Source: JBBIOI01 sp037443425 (lineage in GTDB: Bacteria; Desulfobacterota; BSN033; UBA1163). Taken from it: a stretch of DNA of 32,465 nucleotides. Position 1 is the first letter of the stretch; every line of letters starts with the position of its first letter. Location of the stretch: NCBI GenBank assembly GCA_037443425.1, contig JBBIOI010000027.1, positions 1 through 32,465 of the forward strand. Reading direction: 5' to 3'. A program made the position numbers and the translations under genes. The notes under the pieces were generated by a model. That model was not told the DNA's origin, made no database searches, and saw only the letters and a list, made by a program, of their open reading frames with translations. Positions 15,389 through 23,595 of the stretch are shown here, in pieces.

Positions 15389-16187
15389 CAAACACAAAAT
15401 TCGATATATATTAATTTTTATTTTATCATTAATATTAATTATTGCGTGTCAAAGGCAAAAGGCTGGGCTTACTTTAGCTGGATCCAACTCAATTACCCCA
15501 TTTGCAGAACTTTTAGCAGAAGAATACATGCTTCTTTATCTCAATACCCGTATTCACGTTCAAGATGGTGGCTCAACAGCAGGAATTGTAGCAGTCCGTA
15601 ATAACGCCGCACATATTGGAATGTCATCTCGGCTTCTTTCATCGTCAGAGAAGGATCTAATACCAATCACAATTGCAAAGGATGCAATTGCAGTTATCGT
15701 AAATCCCAAAAATCCTGTTAATAATCTATCCATACATCAGATAAGAGAGATATTTTCAGGTAAAATAAAAAATTGGGCAGAGGTAGGAGGAGTCCCAAAT
15801 CCTATTATTGTTATAACAAGGGAAGAAGGCTCTGGAACAAGGGACTCCTTTCAAAATATGGTCATGGGAAAAGATGAGATAACACTGGAGGCTTTAGTAC
15901 AGGATGCAAGTGGCACCATACGTCAGTTAGTAGCAGATGACCCAAATGCCATTGGCTATATCTCTCTTGGATTAGTTAATGAAAAGATAAAACCTTTAAA
16001 GATTTCTGGTATAGAGCCCAATATTGAAAACATAGAAAATGGAAAATATATATTGGTTAGACCATTTCTTTTTGTGCTAAAAACCGAGCCACAAGGTGAG
16101 GTAAAATCTTTTATAAATTTTGTACTAAGTAAAAAAGGGCAGCAACTATTAGCCAGAGAAGGATTGGTACCAGTAATTAAAGAATAG
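15381..16187 (+). CDS. pstS: Phosphate-binding lipoprotein PstS
   Basis: A 268-residue periplasmic phosphate receptor with a lipoprotein signal: a hydrophobic run IRYILIFILSLILIIAC ending in a lipobox at Cys23. The mature part has LAGSNSITPFAELLAEEYM, DGGSTAGIVAVRNNAAHIGMSSR and EEGSGTRDSFQ, the three phosphate-binding loops of the PstS family. It captures phosphate outside the inner membrane and passes it to PstC-PstA. The start overlaps the end of pstB1 by eight bases, implying coupled translation, and pstC follows three bases after its stop. It is shorter than E. coli PstS but normal for the lipoprotein branch found in Gram-positives and deltaproteobacteria. Confidence 0.95.
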   Translation: MGNKHKIRYILIFILSLILIIACQRQKAGLTLAGSNSITPFAELLAEEYMLLYLNTRIHVQDGGSTAGIVAVRNNAAHIGMSSRLLSSSEKDLIPITIAKDAIAVIVNPKNPVNNLSIHQIREIFSGKIKNWAEVGGVPNPIIVITREEGSGTRDSFQNMVMGKDEITLEALVQDASGTIRQLVADDPNAIGYISLGLVNEKIKPLKISGIEPNIENIENGKYILVRPFLFVLKTEPQGEVKSFINFVLSKKGQQLLAREGLVPVIKE

Positions 16188-16190
16188 ACT

Positions 16191-17039
16191 ATGGAGCTTA
16201 AAGAAAAGGTTATTGAAAAGATTCTATTGATTGTTGCATTTTCAACGATATTAATTCTTGCACTAATCGCATTTTTCATTTTTGAGCAGGGTAGCTCCCT
16301 TATATGGAAGGTTGGGCTTAAAAACTTTATCCTTGGTGAACGATGGGTACCAAGCAAAGGAGAATATGGTATATTACCTATGATTGTAGGATCATTATGG
16401 GTAACCTTTGGTGCACTTCTCCTTGGTATTCCATTAGGACTGTCATGTGCTATCTTTCTTTGTGAATGGACCCCGCCTATGGTTGCAATGTTTCTGAGAC
16501 CAGCAATTCACCTCCTTGCAGCAATCCCTTCTGTTATTTATGGTTTCTGGGGTCTTATTGTTGTTGTTCCGATTATAAGAAACCATATTGGTGGACCTGG
16601 ATTAAGCATACTTTCAGGTTCACTAATTCTTGGAATTATGATTCTTCCAACAATCATTAGTATATCTGAAGACTCACTAAGGGCACTTCCTCCATCTTAT
16701 AAGGCTGGTGCCTTAGCACTGGGAGCCACCCACTGGCAGACTATATGGAGAGTATTGATCCCTTCTGCCAAATCAGGAATTGTTGCAAGTATTATCCTCG
16801 GTATGGGTCGTGCTATAGGTGAAACAATGGCTATGATCATGATTCTTGGAAATGCCGTGAAAATACCTTCTTCTTTTCTTGATTCTGCACGGACACTTAC
16901 TACCAATATTGGTATTGAAATGGGATATTCCTCGGGAGACCACAGGCTCGCGCTATTTGCTACAGGGATTGTTCTTTTCTTCATTATAATGATTTTAAAC
17001 TCCTTAGCGATTATTCTCTCAAAGAGGAGAGTAAGTTGA
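16191..17039 (+). CDS. pstC: Phosphate ABC transporter permease PstC
   Basis: A 282-residue inner-membrane permease with six predicted helices. It contains GSLWVTFGALLLGIPLGLSCAIFL, the AAIPSVIYGFWGL segment and the ABC-permease coupling loop ALALGATHWQTIWRVLIPSAKSGIVA, ending with GRAIGETMAMIMILGN. These are the diagnostic PstC features. It pairs with PstA to form the phosphate channel and contacts the PstB ATPases through the coupling loop. It follows pstS by three bases. Its stop TGA overlaps the TTG start of pstA by two bases within TTGA, the classic translational-coupling arrangement. Confidence 0.95.
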   Translation: MELKEKVIEKILLIVAFSTILILALIAFFIFEQGSSLIWKVGLKNFILGERWVPSKGEYGILPMIVGSLWVTFGALLLGIPLGLSCAIFLCEWTPPMVAMFLRPAIHLLAAIPSVIYGFWGLIVVVPIIRNHIGGPGLSILSGSLILGIMILPTIISISEDSLRALPPSYKAGALALGATHWQTIWRVLIPSAKSGIVASIILGMGRAIGETMAMIMILGNAVKIPSSFLDSARTLTTNIGIEMGYSSGDHRLALFATGIVLFFIIMILNSLAIILSKRRVS

Positions 17040-17878
17040 GATTTAATCAATCTCGCTATTTAACCCAGGACCTTGCAAAGATTTTAATATGGATTGCTTC
17101 ACTTTCTACTATCATCATAATGGCTCTAATCCTATTTCAAATACTTATTAGTGGAATTCCAATGCTAAAATTCAGTTTCTTTCTCGAGCCACCAAGAAGC
17201 ATGGGAAGAGAAGGAGGAATCTTTTCTACAATCGTGGGAACCATTGCTCTTACTACACTGGCAATTATTTTTGCTACACCTTTAGGTGTTGGCACAGCTA
17301 TTTTTTTAAGAGAATATACAAGAGAAACCCGTTTAAGTCGAATAATTCGCTTCGGGACAGACTGTTTGGCAGGAATACCTTCTATAATCTTTGGCCTCTT
17401 TGGTTTTATCTTTTTTGTTATATACCTTAATTTAGGATGGTCTATCCTATCAGGTGGACTAACCCTTGCCTCAATGATTCTACCAACCATCATTTGTACT
17501 ACTGAAGAGGCTATAAAGGCAATTCCCAATTCTTATCGCGAAGTCAGTTACTCTTTAGGAGGAACTAAATGGCAGACGGTTACGAAAACAATCCTCCCGA
17601 ATGCTCTGCCTGGAATATTTACAGGGGTGATTTTAAGTGTTGGGAGAAGTATTGGCGAGACAGCTGCAGTAATCCTGACTGCTGGTTCATCGCTCGTTAT
17701 GCCAACATCGATCTTTTCTCCAATTAGAACAATGGCCGTACACTTTTATATTCTTGCCCGAGAAGGTATATCAATGGAAATGGCCTACGGAACAGGTGCA
17801 GCATTAATTATCATGGTTTTATTAGTAAATATCATTGCAAACTGGTTACTAAATAGGTATATCCGCCACAGGACATAA
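17036..17878 (+). CDS. pstA: Phosphate ABC transporter permease PstA
   Basis: A 280-residue permease with six membrane helices and the PstA markers REGGIFSTIVGTIALTTLAIIFATPLGVGTAIFLREY, CLAGIPSIIFGLFGFIFFV, the coupling loop YSLGGTKWQTVTKTILPNALPGIFTG and GRSIGETAAVILTAGSS. It forms the phosphate pathway with PstC. Translation starts at TTG (17036), overlapping the pstC stop, with GAGGAG upstream in the pstC end. No better in-frame ATG exists near the conserved N-terminus. pstB2 begins nine bases after its stop. Confidence 0.95.
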   Translation: MRFNQSRYLTQDLAKILIWIASLSTIIIMALILFQILISGIPMLKFSFFLEPPRSMGREGGIFSTIVGTIALTTLAIIFATPLGVGTAIFLREYTRETRLSRIIRFGTDCLAGIPSIIFGLFGFIFFVIYLNLGWSILSGGLTLASMILPTIICTTEEAIKAIPNSYREVSYSLGGTKWQTVTKTILPNALPGIFTGVILSVGRSIGETAAVILTAGSSLVMPTSIFSPIRTMAVHFYILAREGISMEMAYGTGAALIIMVLLVNIIANWLLNRYIRHRT

Positions 17879-17887
17879 GGAATTCCT

Positions 17888-18649
17888 ATGTTTGAATCCA
17901 TAAAAATATCTATCAAAGATTTTAGTTTCTACTATGATGAACAACCTGCGCTTCTCCATATCAATCTTTATATCCCTTCAAATAAGATATTTTCTATTTT
18001 TGGTCCTGCTCGAAGTGGAAAAACAACCCTTCTTAAGAGTCTTAATCGCTTAACAGATCTTGTTTATGGAACAAGGCATACAGGAAGTATTCTATTAGAT
18101 GGAAATGATATTTATGATGAAAAACAGAGCGTAACTCAATTGAGAAGAAAAGTGGGCATGGTCTTTGATCTTCCAACACCACTTCCAATGTCAATTTTTG
18201 ATAATGTTGCATATGGCCCACGGCTAAACGGCATAACTCAAAAAAACAGGTTATCTGAAATTGTGGAAAAGGCACTGCGGGCTGCTGTATTATGGGATGA
18301 GGTAAAGGACCGACTTAAATCCTCTGCACTTCGCCTCTCAGGAGGTCAGCAGCAGCGGCTCTGTATTGCTCGGACATTAGCCCTTGACCCTGAAGTCCTT
18401 CTTCTTGACGAGCCATGTTCTGGATTGGATCCTATCTCAACAACAAGTATTGAAGAGACACTCCTCCAGTTAAAAAAAGATTATACAATAATTTTAGTAC
18501 CACATAATATCCAGCAGGCATCCCGTGTAGCTGATCGAACAGCCTTCTTATTAAATGGAGAATTGATTGAAGAAGGACCGACCTATCAGATCTTCACTCG
18601 TCCTAAAGATAAAAGGACGGAAGATTATGTCACAGGAAGATTTGGATAA
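17888..18649 (+). CDS. pstB: Phosphate ABC transporter ATPase PstB (copy 2, altered Q-loop)
   Basis: A 253-residue second PstB. Walker A is GPARSGKTT, the signature LSGGQQQRLCIAR is intact, Walker B is VLLLDEP with its Glu, the D-loop is SGLDP and the switch His is in VPHNIQQAS. The Q-loop is abnormal: where copy 1 and other PstB proteins read VFQRPNPFP or similar, this one reads VFDLPTPLP, so the conserved Gln is Asp. The end EDYVTGRFG is a standard PstB C-terminus. Together with copy 1, each ATPase carries the defect the other lacks. It lies between pstA and phoU with an AAGGAA ribosome site. It may form a heterodimer with copy 1. Confidence 0.94.
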   Translation: MFESIKISIKDFSFYYDEQPALLHINLYIPSNKIFSIFGPARSGKTTLLKSLNRLTDLVYGTRHTGSILLDGNDIYDEKQSVTQLRRKVGMVFDLPTPLPMSIFDNVAYGPRLNGITQKNRLSEIVEKALRAAVLWDEVKDRLKSSALRLSGGQQQRLCIARTLALDPEVLLLDEPCSGLDPISTTSIEETLLQLKKDYTIILVPHNIQQASRVADRTAFLLNGELIEEGPTYQIFTRPKDKRTEDYVTGRFG

Positions 18650-18674
18650 TAAATTTAATTAAAAGGAGGGTAAT

Positions 18675-19367
18675 ATGATCACTGAAACACAATTTCAAAA
18701 AGAATTGGAGGAGTTAAAGGAAAATCTTCTAAGAATGGCAACAATGGTTGAGGAGGCAATCCAGGATTCTGTCAATTCACTCGTAAAAAGGGATTCTGAT
18801 CTTGCTAAAAAGACATTCGAACGAGAAAAAGAGATCAATGAAATGGAGATTGCAATTGATGAAATGTGTCTTAAACTTTTAGCCCTTAGACAACCAGTAG
18901 CTGTTGATCTTCGTTTTATTACATCTGCAATGAAGATTGTTACAGACCTTGAAAGAATGGGAGACCAAGCTGTAAACATTGCAGAACGTGCAATCTCCCT
19001 TAATCAAGAACCCCAACTTAAACCATACATTGATATACCACGAATGGCTGAAATCACACAGTCTATGGTTAAGGATGTCCTTGATGCCTTTGTAAATCGT
19101 GATCCAAAACTTGCACGTTCTGTTTGTGAAAGGGATGATATCGTTGATGGATTAAACGATCAGGTGGTTCGAGAACTCCTTACCTATATGATGGCTGACC
19201 CTAAAACTATTCCAAGGGCAGTTCACCTTATGATTGTTGCCCGTTGTCTCGAAAGGATTGCTGACCATGCGACAAATATCGCTGAAGATGTAATCTTTAT
19301 GGTTGAGGCCTTAATTATTAAACACCATGCAGATGAGAAAAAGGAATCAAGAGATAAGGAGAAATAA
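18675..19367 (+). CDS. phoU: Phosphate transport regulator PhoU
   Basis: A 230-residue cytosolic protein made of two similar three-helix PhoU domains. The first holds EKEINEMEIAIDEMCLKLLALRQPVAVDLRF and DLERMGDQAVNIAER. The second holds DDIVDGLNDQVVRELL and CLERIADHATNIAEDVIFM. The paired E/DxxxD motifs bind metal clusters. PhoU restrains Pst import and signals phosphate sufficiency to the PhoR kinase; no PhoR/PhoB pair is in the window. It starts after AAAAGGAGGG in the 25-base gap from pstB2. The thioesterase gene follows six bases after its stop. Confidence 0.96.
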   Translation: MITETQFQKELEELKENLLRMATMVEEAIQDSVNSLVKRDSDLAKKTFEREKEINEMEIAIDEMCLKLLALRQPVAVDLRFITSAMKIVTDLERMGDQAVNIAERAISLNQEPQLKPYIDIPRMAEITQSMVKDVLDAFVNRDPKLARSVCERDDIVDGLNDQVVRELLTYMMADPKTIPRAVHLMIVARCLERIADHATNIAEDVIFMVEALIIKHHADEKKESRDKEK

Positions 19368-19373
19368 AAATAA

Positions 19374-19793
19374 ATGGATGAGAAAGTCAGGGATGCTATA
19401 TTTAATGCGGTACAAAGAGAGCCATTTGCTAAAAAGTTTGGTTTAAGGTTAGTAGAATTAAAGGAAGGATATTCTAAAGTGGAGATGGATTTTACGCCCG
19501 ATATGGAAAACTTTTTGGGAATGGCCCATGGTGGAGCACTATTTGCCTTAATAGATGAGGCATTTGAGACAGCATCAAATTCCCATGGGACCGTTGCTGT
19601 TGCATTAAATATGAATATTACATACGTTTCTCCTCCACCTCCAAAAAGCAGGCTTACTGCTGAAGCAAAGGAATTAAGCAGGACAAAAAGAACAGCATCT
19701 TATGATATTAAGATCTTTGATGAAAAAAAGAATCTGATTGCCTTCTGTCAGGCCCTTGTTTATAGAAAAGGAGATCCACTTCCTTTCCTGTAA
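19374..19793 (+). CDS. Hotdog-fold thioesterase (PaaI family)
   Basis: A 139-residue single hotdog domain of the PaaI/YbgC-like group that cleaves acyl- or aryl-CoA thioesters. The signature is visible as NFLGMAHGGALFALIDEAFETASN, where the HGG turn begins the long central helix with an acidic residue. TYVSPPPPKSRLTAEAK and FCQALVYRKGDPLPFL complete the fold. It has an AAGGAG ribosome site within the end of phoU and is probably the last gene of the pst operon, although nothing links it to phosphate uptake. Possible roles are release of CoA from stalled aromatic or fatty intermediates, which would fit an anaerobic acid-degrading metabolism. Confidence 0.85.
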   Translation: MDEKVRDAIFNAVQREPFAKKFGLRLVELKEGYSKVEMDFTPDMENFLGMAHGGALFALIDEAFETASNSHGTVAVALNMNITYVSPPPPKSRLTAEAKELSRTKRTASYDIKIFDEKKNLIAFCQALVYRKGDPLPFL

Positions 19794-19914
19794 AAAACAT
19801 TGGTTAAAACCTCTCATAAAAAGTACCATTCAAAAGGAAATGCTCTAACACTATTCAAAAATAAATTTGACTTTTAAACGCTTTTATTGGACGATGATAA
19901 AAAAGATTAAAATC

Positions 19915-19944
19915 GAGATTGCTTCGCCTTTGCCTCGCAATGAC
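19915..19944 (-). repeat. Short palindromic repeat, GCGAGC/GCAATCT type
   Basis: Read on the minus strand this is GTCATTGCGAGGCAAAGG followed by CGAAGCAATCTC, a copy of the GTCATTGCGAGC...GGCAATCT element also present at 22638 and 29848. It sits in the leader of the Skp-like gene, where it creates a false 42-codon upstream extension of that frame. Confidence 0.8.
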
Positions 19945-19992
19945 AATCTTGAATCGTTCGATTTAAATATAATTCTTTGGAAAGGAGAAAAA

Positions 19993-20550
19993 ATGAATGA
20001 TAAAAAATTTAAAAAAATTCTGAAATTTATTTACAAAATAGGTATATTGGTTTTATCAACATTAGTATTTACATCTTTCTCATTAGCTCAAACACCTAAG
20101 ATAGCGGTTTTTGATCTTCAGCGTATAATAAAAGAATCAAAGGCGATACAAGTTTACCGTAAGGTACTTGAAAAGGAGGTTGAGAGAAAAAAGAATCTTC
20201 TGAAAGACAAGGAAGATAAAATAAAATCAATCGAAGAAAAACTGAAAAGTGAAGAAACGAGGCTTTCCATTCACGAACGAAGATCTCTCGAAGACAGTCT
20301 TTCAGCAGAAATAAAAGAGTTAAAAAGGCTCAAAGAAGATATATCTTCGGATCTGAAGAAGGTTAATCGTGAACTTTCACAAAAAGCCCTTTTAGAAATA
20401 AGTGAAGTGATTAAAGAATTTGGTAAGAAAGAAAAATATTCTTTAATCTTTGAGAAGTCATTTGCAGGAATTGCCTACTTTGATAATAGCTTCGATATCA
20501 CACTGAGGATTATTGAAATTTATGATTCAAAAAAGTTAGTATCTCAATAA
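19993..20550 (+). CDS. Skp/OmpH-like periplasmic chaperone
   Basis: A 185-residue protein from the ATG at 19993, preceded by AAAGGAGAAA. An in-frame start at 19867 is rejected because it would run through a repeat. Residues 1-34 are a signal peptide with a basic start (MNDKKFKKILKFIYK), a hydrophobic core and a cleavage site near SLAQ. The mature protein opens TPKIAVFDLQRIIKESKA, the conserved OmpH/Skp beginning, then has a long lysine/glutamate coiled coil (about residues 60-135) and returns to a short beta segment (EKYSLIFEKSFAGIAYFD). Skp holds unfolded outer-membrane proteins in the periplasm. It supports a diderm organism. No BamA or LpxD gene neighbours it, unlike the common arrangement. 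Confidence 0.85.
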   Translation: MNDKKFKKILKFIYKIGILVLSTLVFTSFSLAQTPKIAVFDLQRIIKESKAIQVYRKVLEKEVERKKNLLKDKEDKIKSIEEKLKSEETRLSIHERRSLEDSLSAEIKELKRLKEDISSDLKKVNRELSQKALLEISEVIKEFGKKEKYSLIFEKSFAGIAYFDNSFDITLRIIEIYDSKKLVSQ

Positions 20551-20586
20551 ATTAATATTAAATTAAAAAGGATTTGATCTCCATTT

Positions 20587-22470
20587 TTATTTCCATAGGT
20601 CTTCTGTTAATTTATCGATACCAAGTTCTTCGAGTGTTTGAGGGTTCGGTTTTCCATCATCAATATTCCAACCCATTGCTTCAAAATAACTCTTCTTCAA
20701 TGTATCAAAGTCAATCTTTATACCAGCTGCCATCCCAACTGACATTGGAGCTGTCAATCTTTCAGGGAATTTAAACTGAGAAGGTCTAATTCCCTCACGT
20801 GCATTGAATGCCTGTCTCAATGTTAGAATTCTCTTGCCAATCTTCAATCCCTCTTTCCAGTCAATATCCCAACCTGTAACAGGTCTAAGCAATTCTACAA
20901 TGGGTATGGCAAAATGGATTGTATATAATGCACAAAGCCCACCCGAGCTTACAAGCTGGAAGTACTCATACCCCTTTGCATAAATCGACCCTTTCTTATC
21001 ATAGTCGCCGTATACAGATAACTTTGGTGGTTCAAGAAGAGGGTCTTCTCCAAGTGGTAATCCTTTGTCAAGTAAATCTGCTCCTTGAGGACCCATGTGG
21101 CATGCTGGCTGTGGATCAGAAATATAGTTTGTTCCAAGTGCAGGAGATAAACGGGGATCATGGTAAGGAATTCTATGGCCACCTATGTGCATTGCATATT
21201 TTTCAGCCCCCTTGCCTATCCGTTCTGCAGCCTTTTTTACGCCATCAGCAAGTATATTCCCTATGCCTTCTCTCCTTGCTATCTTTTCAGTGAGTGCAAC
21301 AACTGCCTCTCCATTTCCCCATTTTAGGTCTATCCCACCAGTGTCTTCTATGTTGAGGATTCCTTTCTCATAACATTCCATAGCAAAAGCTATAATTCCA
21401 CCAACTGCAATGGTATCCATTCCATAAAGATTACATATCTCATTAGCCTTTATTACTGCCTCAACATTATCATTTAAACAAAGCGTCCCCAGAGAAGCCA
21501 AGGTTTCATACTCGGGTCTGTGCATTTCACCTTTTGTCTTGAAAGGTCCTTCCTTTATCTCGATAATTGCACCACATCTCAGGGGGCATGAATGGCATCC
21601 ATAACCTTTTAATTTATACTTCTCCATATTGGTACTATTTAATTTTTCACACGAAGGCATTGAATCCAATCCTGTAGAATTCCAGTTTTTTGTTGGACAG
21701 TCACCAATAGAAACGAGAAAGCTTGTTCCTCCGCCTGTCCCGCTCTTTGCAAGCCCTTGATGAAAACCACTCGCTTTTATATTCTCCCAGAACTTTTTCC
21801 TGATAGAATCAAGCCCCTTTTTGTCAGCAACTGGAATCTCTCTTTTATCATCCTCATTTAATACGATTGCCTTAAGTTTCTTTGAACCCATTACAGCACC
21901 AACACCTGCCCGGGCTGCAATCCTTCCTTTCTCATTCACTATTCCTGAGATAAGTGAGCATGCCTCTCCTGCTGGGCCTATGCATGAGATTCGCCATTTA
22001 GATTTGCCAAGTTCCTTCTCAATATAATCTTCGGTCTCATAAGTATCTTTACCCCATAGATTAGAGGCATCCCTTAATTCCGCTTTTCCATTAGATATAA
22101 TTAAATAAACAGGTCTTTTTGAAATCCCTATAAAAAATATTGCATCATAACCTGCCCATTTTAAGTTAGGTCCCCAAAATCCTCCTGAACTTGAATCGGC
22201 CCAACCTCCTGTTACTGGAGATTTAGTCACCACAGTAAATCTTCCGCTCCCTGGAACTGGTGTAGCAGTAAGGGGGCCTGTTACGAATCCAAGGATATTA
22301 TCAGGACCAAGAGGGTCTGATTTTGGCTTCATCCTTTCATAAATCATTCTAACACCCAATCCTGTTCCACCTAAGAATTCGCGATAAATACTCTCAGGAA
22401 TTATCTCTTCCTTTATTTTTTCTTCTTTAAGATCAACCCATAATATCTTTCCAGCATATCCATATAGCAT
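20587..22470 (-). CDS. aor: Aldehyde:ferredoxin oxidoreductase, tungsten enzyme
   Basis: A 627-residue enzyme of the AOR family (usual length about 600). The N-terminal domain has GYAGKILWVDL, REFLGGTGLGVRMIYE, GPLTATPVPGSGRFTVVTKSP and WADSSSGGFWG, which bind the pyranopterin. The [4Fe-4S] ligands are Cys292, Cys295 and Cys299 in GCHSCPLRCG, with Cys513 in SSGGLCALY, the same spacing as archaeal AOR. These enzymes oxidise aldehydes to acids with ferredoxin or reduce acids in reverse, using a bis-pterin W or Mo. No pterin or tungstate-uptake genes are adjacent. The ribosome site AAAGGAGG sits about eight bases before the ATG. It appears monocistronic, converging with the Skp-like gene. Confidence 0.95.
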   Translation of the reverse strand: MLYGYAGKILWVDLKEEKIKEEIIPESIYREFLGGTGLGVRMIYERMKPKSDPLGPDNILGFVTGPLTATPVPGSGRFTVVTKSPVTGGWADSSSGGFWGPNLKWAGYDAIFFIGISKRPVYLIISNGKAELRDASNLWGKDTYETEDYIEKELGKSKWRISCIGPAGEACSLISGIVNEKGRIAARAGVGAVMGSKKLKAIVLNEDDKREIPVADKKGLDSIRKKFWENIKASGFHQGLAKSGTGGGTSFLVSIGDCPTKNWNSTGLDSMPSCEKLNSTNMEKYKLKGYGCHSCPLRCGAIIEIKEGPFKTKGEMHRPEYETLASLGTLCLNDNVEAVIKANEICNLYGMDTIAVGGIIAFAMECYEKGILNIEDTGGIDLKWGNGEAVVALTEKIARREGIGNILADGVKKAAERIGKGAEKYAMHIGGHRIPYHDPRLSPALGTNYISDPQPACHMGPQGADLLDKGLPLGEDPLLEPPKLSVYGDYDKKGSIYAKGYEYFQLVSSGGLCALYTIHFAIPIVELLRPVTGWDIDWKEGLKIGKRILTLRQAFNAREGIRPSQFKFPERLTAPMSVGMAAGIKIDFDTLKKSYFEAMGWNIDDGKPNPQTLEELGIDKLTEDLWK

Positions 22471-22775
22471 ATTTGATACCTCCTTTTTAATCTATTGCTT
22501 TCTTCAATAACTTACAGATTCTCGAAAATCAAGGATATATAGTTGATATTAAATTAATATTTGTCTTGCTGCAATTGGCATCCCTTGCCTGTAATAGGAA
22601 GGATAGTACTAACTATTGGTTTGACTTACTAATGGGCGTCATTGCGAGCCGAAGGCGTGGCAATCTTAACTTTTTATAGGTGCTTCGATCGTTTCACACT
22701 CTTGAGATGTCCTTCAGTTTCAAGCCATTATTTATTGGGATTTTTACCAAATTTTTTAATTATATTATTACTGAC
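22471..22775. other. Intergenic region between AOR and the adaptor gene
   Basis: No gene is visible. Besides the repeat at 22638-22666 there is a perfect AT palindrome at 22546-22560 (ATATTAA-A-TTAATAT) about 75 bases upstream of the AOR start, a possible operator. In this AT-rich DNA such palindromes also occur by chance. There is no obvious terminator behind the adaptor gene. Confidence 0.35.
22638..22666 (+). repeat. Short palindromic repeat, GCGAGC/GCAATCT type
   Basis: GTCATTGCGAGCCGAAGGCG followed by TGGCAATCT: a near-complete copy in plus orientation with complementary ends (ATTGC against GCAAT). It lies in the gap after the putative export operon. Confidence 0.8.
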
Positions 22776-23582
22776 CTATTTAACAGAAAAAATAACCTTA
22801 CATTTAAGGCCGGCAGGAAGTTTATAGTTAGGGTTTGGAAGCTCGAGTCGAACCCCGAAGGTTCCACTTGCCGCATCAATAACCCTGTCAATCACCTTCA
22901 CCTCGGCGACATATTGCCCTCCGATTGGGGCTTCAGGAATAACTTTTGCTTTCATTCCTAACTTAATTTGTAAGAGATAAGAAACTGGAATTATAACCTC
23001 AACATTAAGTGGATCAATCTGGGCAAGTTTAACAATTGCCTGATTTTCGATATATTCACCTGGTGAAAGAAATCTTTCAACAACCACTCCATTAATAGGA
23101 CTCTTTATAATCATTCGTTGATAGGCCTCGAGAGCCCTTTTATATTCAAGTTCAGCGAGCTTTTTATTTTCTATAGCATCTTTCAATTGCCATTCTGCAA
23201 TTATCTTATTTGTTTCAATCTCATCCCACTGGCTAAAAGGCAAAACCTGTTTTTTATAAAGTTCCTCGTTCATAATCTTTTTTCTTATATAGAAATTTAA
23301 ATTCGCCTCTTTTGCCTTAATACCTGCTTCCATTTCAGCTCTATATCTTGCCATCTCCATTGTTGCCCTCTCAACCCCTGCTTGAAGAGTTGCAATTACT
23401 TGGCCCTGCCTTACAAAATCTCCTCGATCTACCCTTACTGTCTCAAGAATGCCTGGAACTCCAGCACCACCAAGATTAATAATCCTTCGAGGTTCAATGA
23501 CTCCATCAAACTCTAAGGCATTGGATGAAAATGGTAAAACAAAAATTGATAAAATTAATGTTATTAAAATTTTAAATCGCAT
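22776..23582 (-). CDS. HlyD/RND-type periplasmic adaptor protein
   Basis: A 268-residue adaptor from the ATG at 23582, preceded by AGGAGG. The frame is open 16 codons further upstream, but that stretch lies inside the SecA-like gene and spoils the signal peptide. Residues 1-22 (MRFKILITLILSIFVLPFSS) are a signal peptide. Then come the barrel-sandwich halves (GGAGVPGILETVRVDRGDFVRQGQVIATL and IIKSPINGVVVERFLSPGEYIENQAIVKL) separated by a helical hairpin, and a beta-barrel (VEVIIPVSYLLQIKLGMKAKVIPE). Such adaptors connect an inner-membrane pump with an outer-membrane channel. No RND, ABC or TolC gene is adjacent. Its partners are more likely the three upstream genes, from which it is only 13 bases away. 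Confidence 0.9.
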   Translation of the reverse strand: MRFKILITLILSIFVLPFSSNALEFDGVIEPRRIINLGGAGVPGILETVRVDRGDFVRQGQVIATLQAGVERATMEMARYRAEMEAGIKAKEANLNFYIRKKIMNEELYKKQVLPFSQWDEIETNKIIAEWQLKDAIENKKLAELEYKRALEAYQRMIIKSPINGVVVERFLSPGEYIENQAIVKLAQIDPLNVEVIIPVSYLLQIKLGMKAKVIPEAPIGGQYVAEVKVIDRVIDAASGTFGVRLELPNPNYKLPAGLKCKVIFSVK

Positions 23583-23595
23583 GAGGCCTCCTTTT

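Noticed and set aside
19867..19992. Longer start for the Skp-like protein
   Set aside because: The extra 42 codons run through a palindromic repeat, would hide the signal peptide, and lack a ribosome site; the ATG at 19993 has AAAGGAG.
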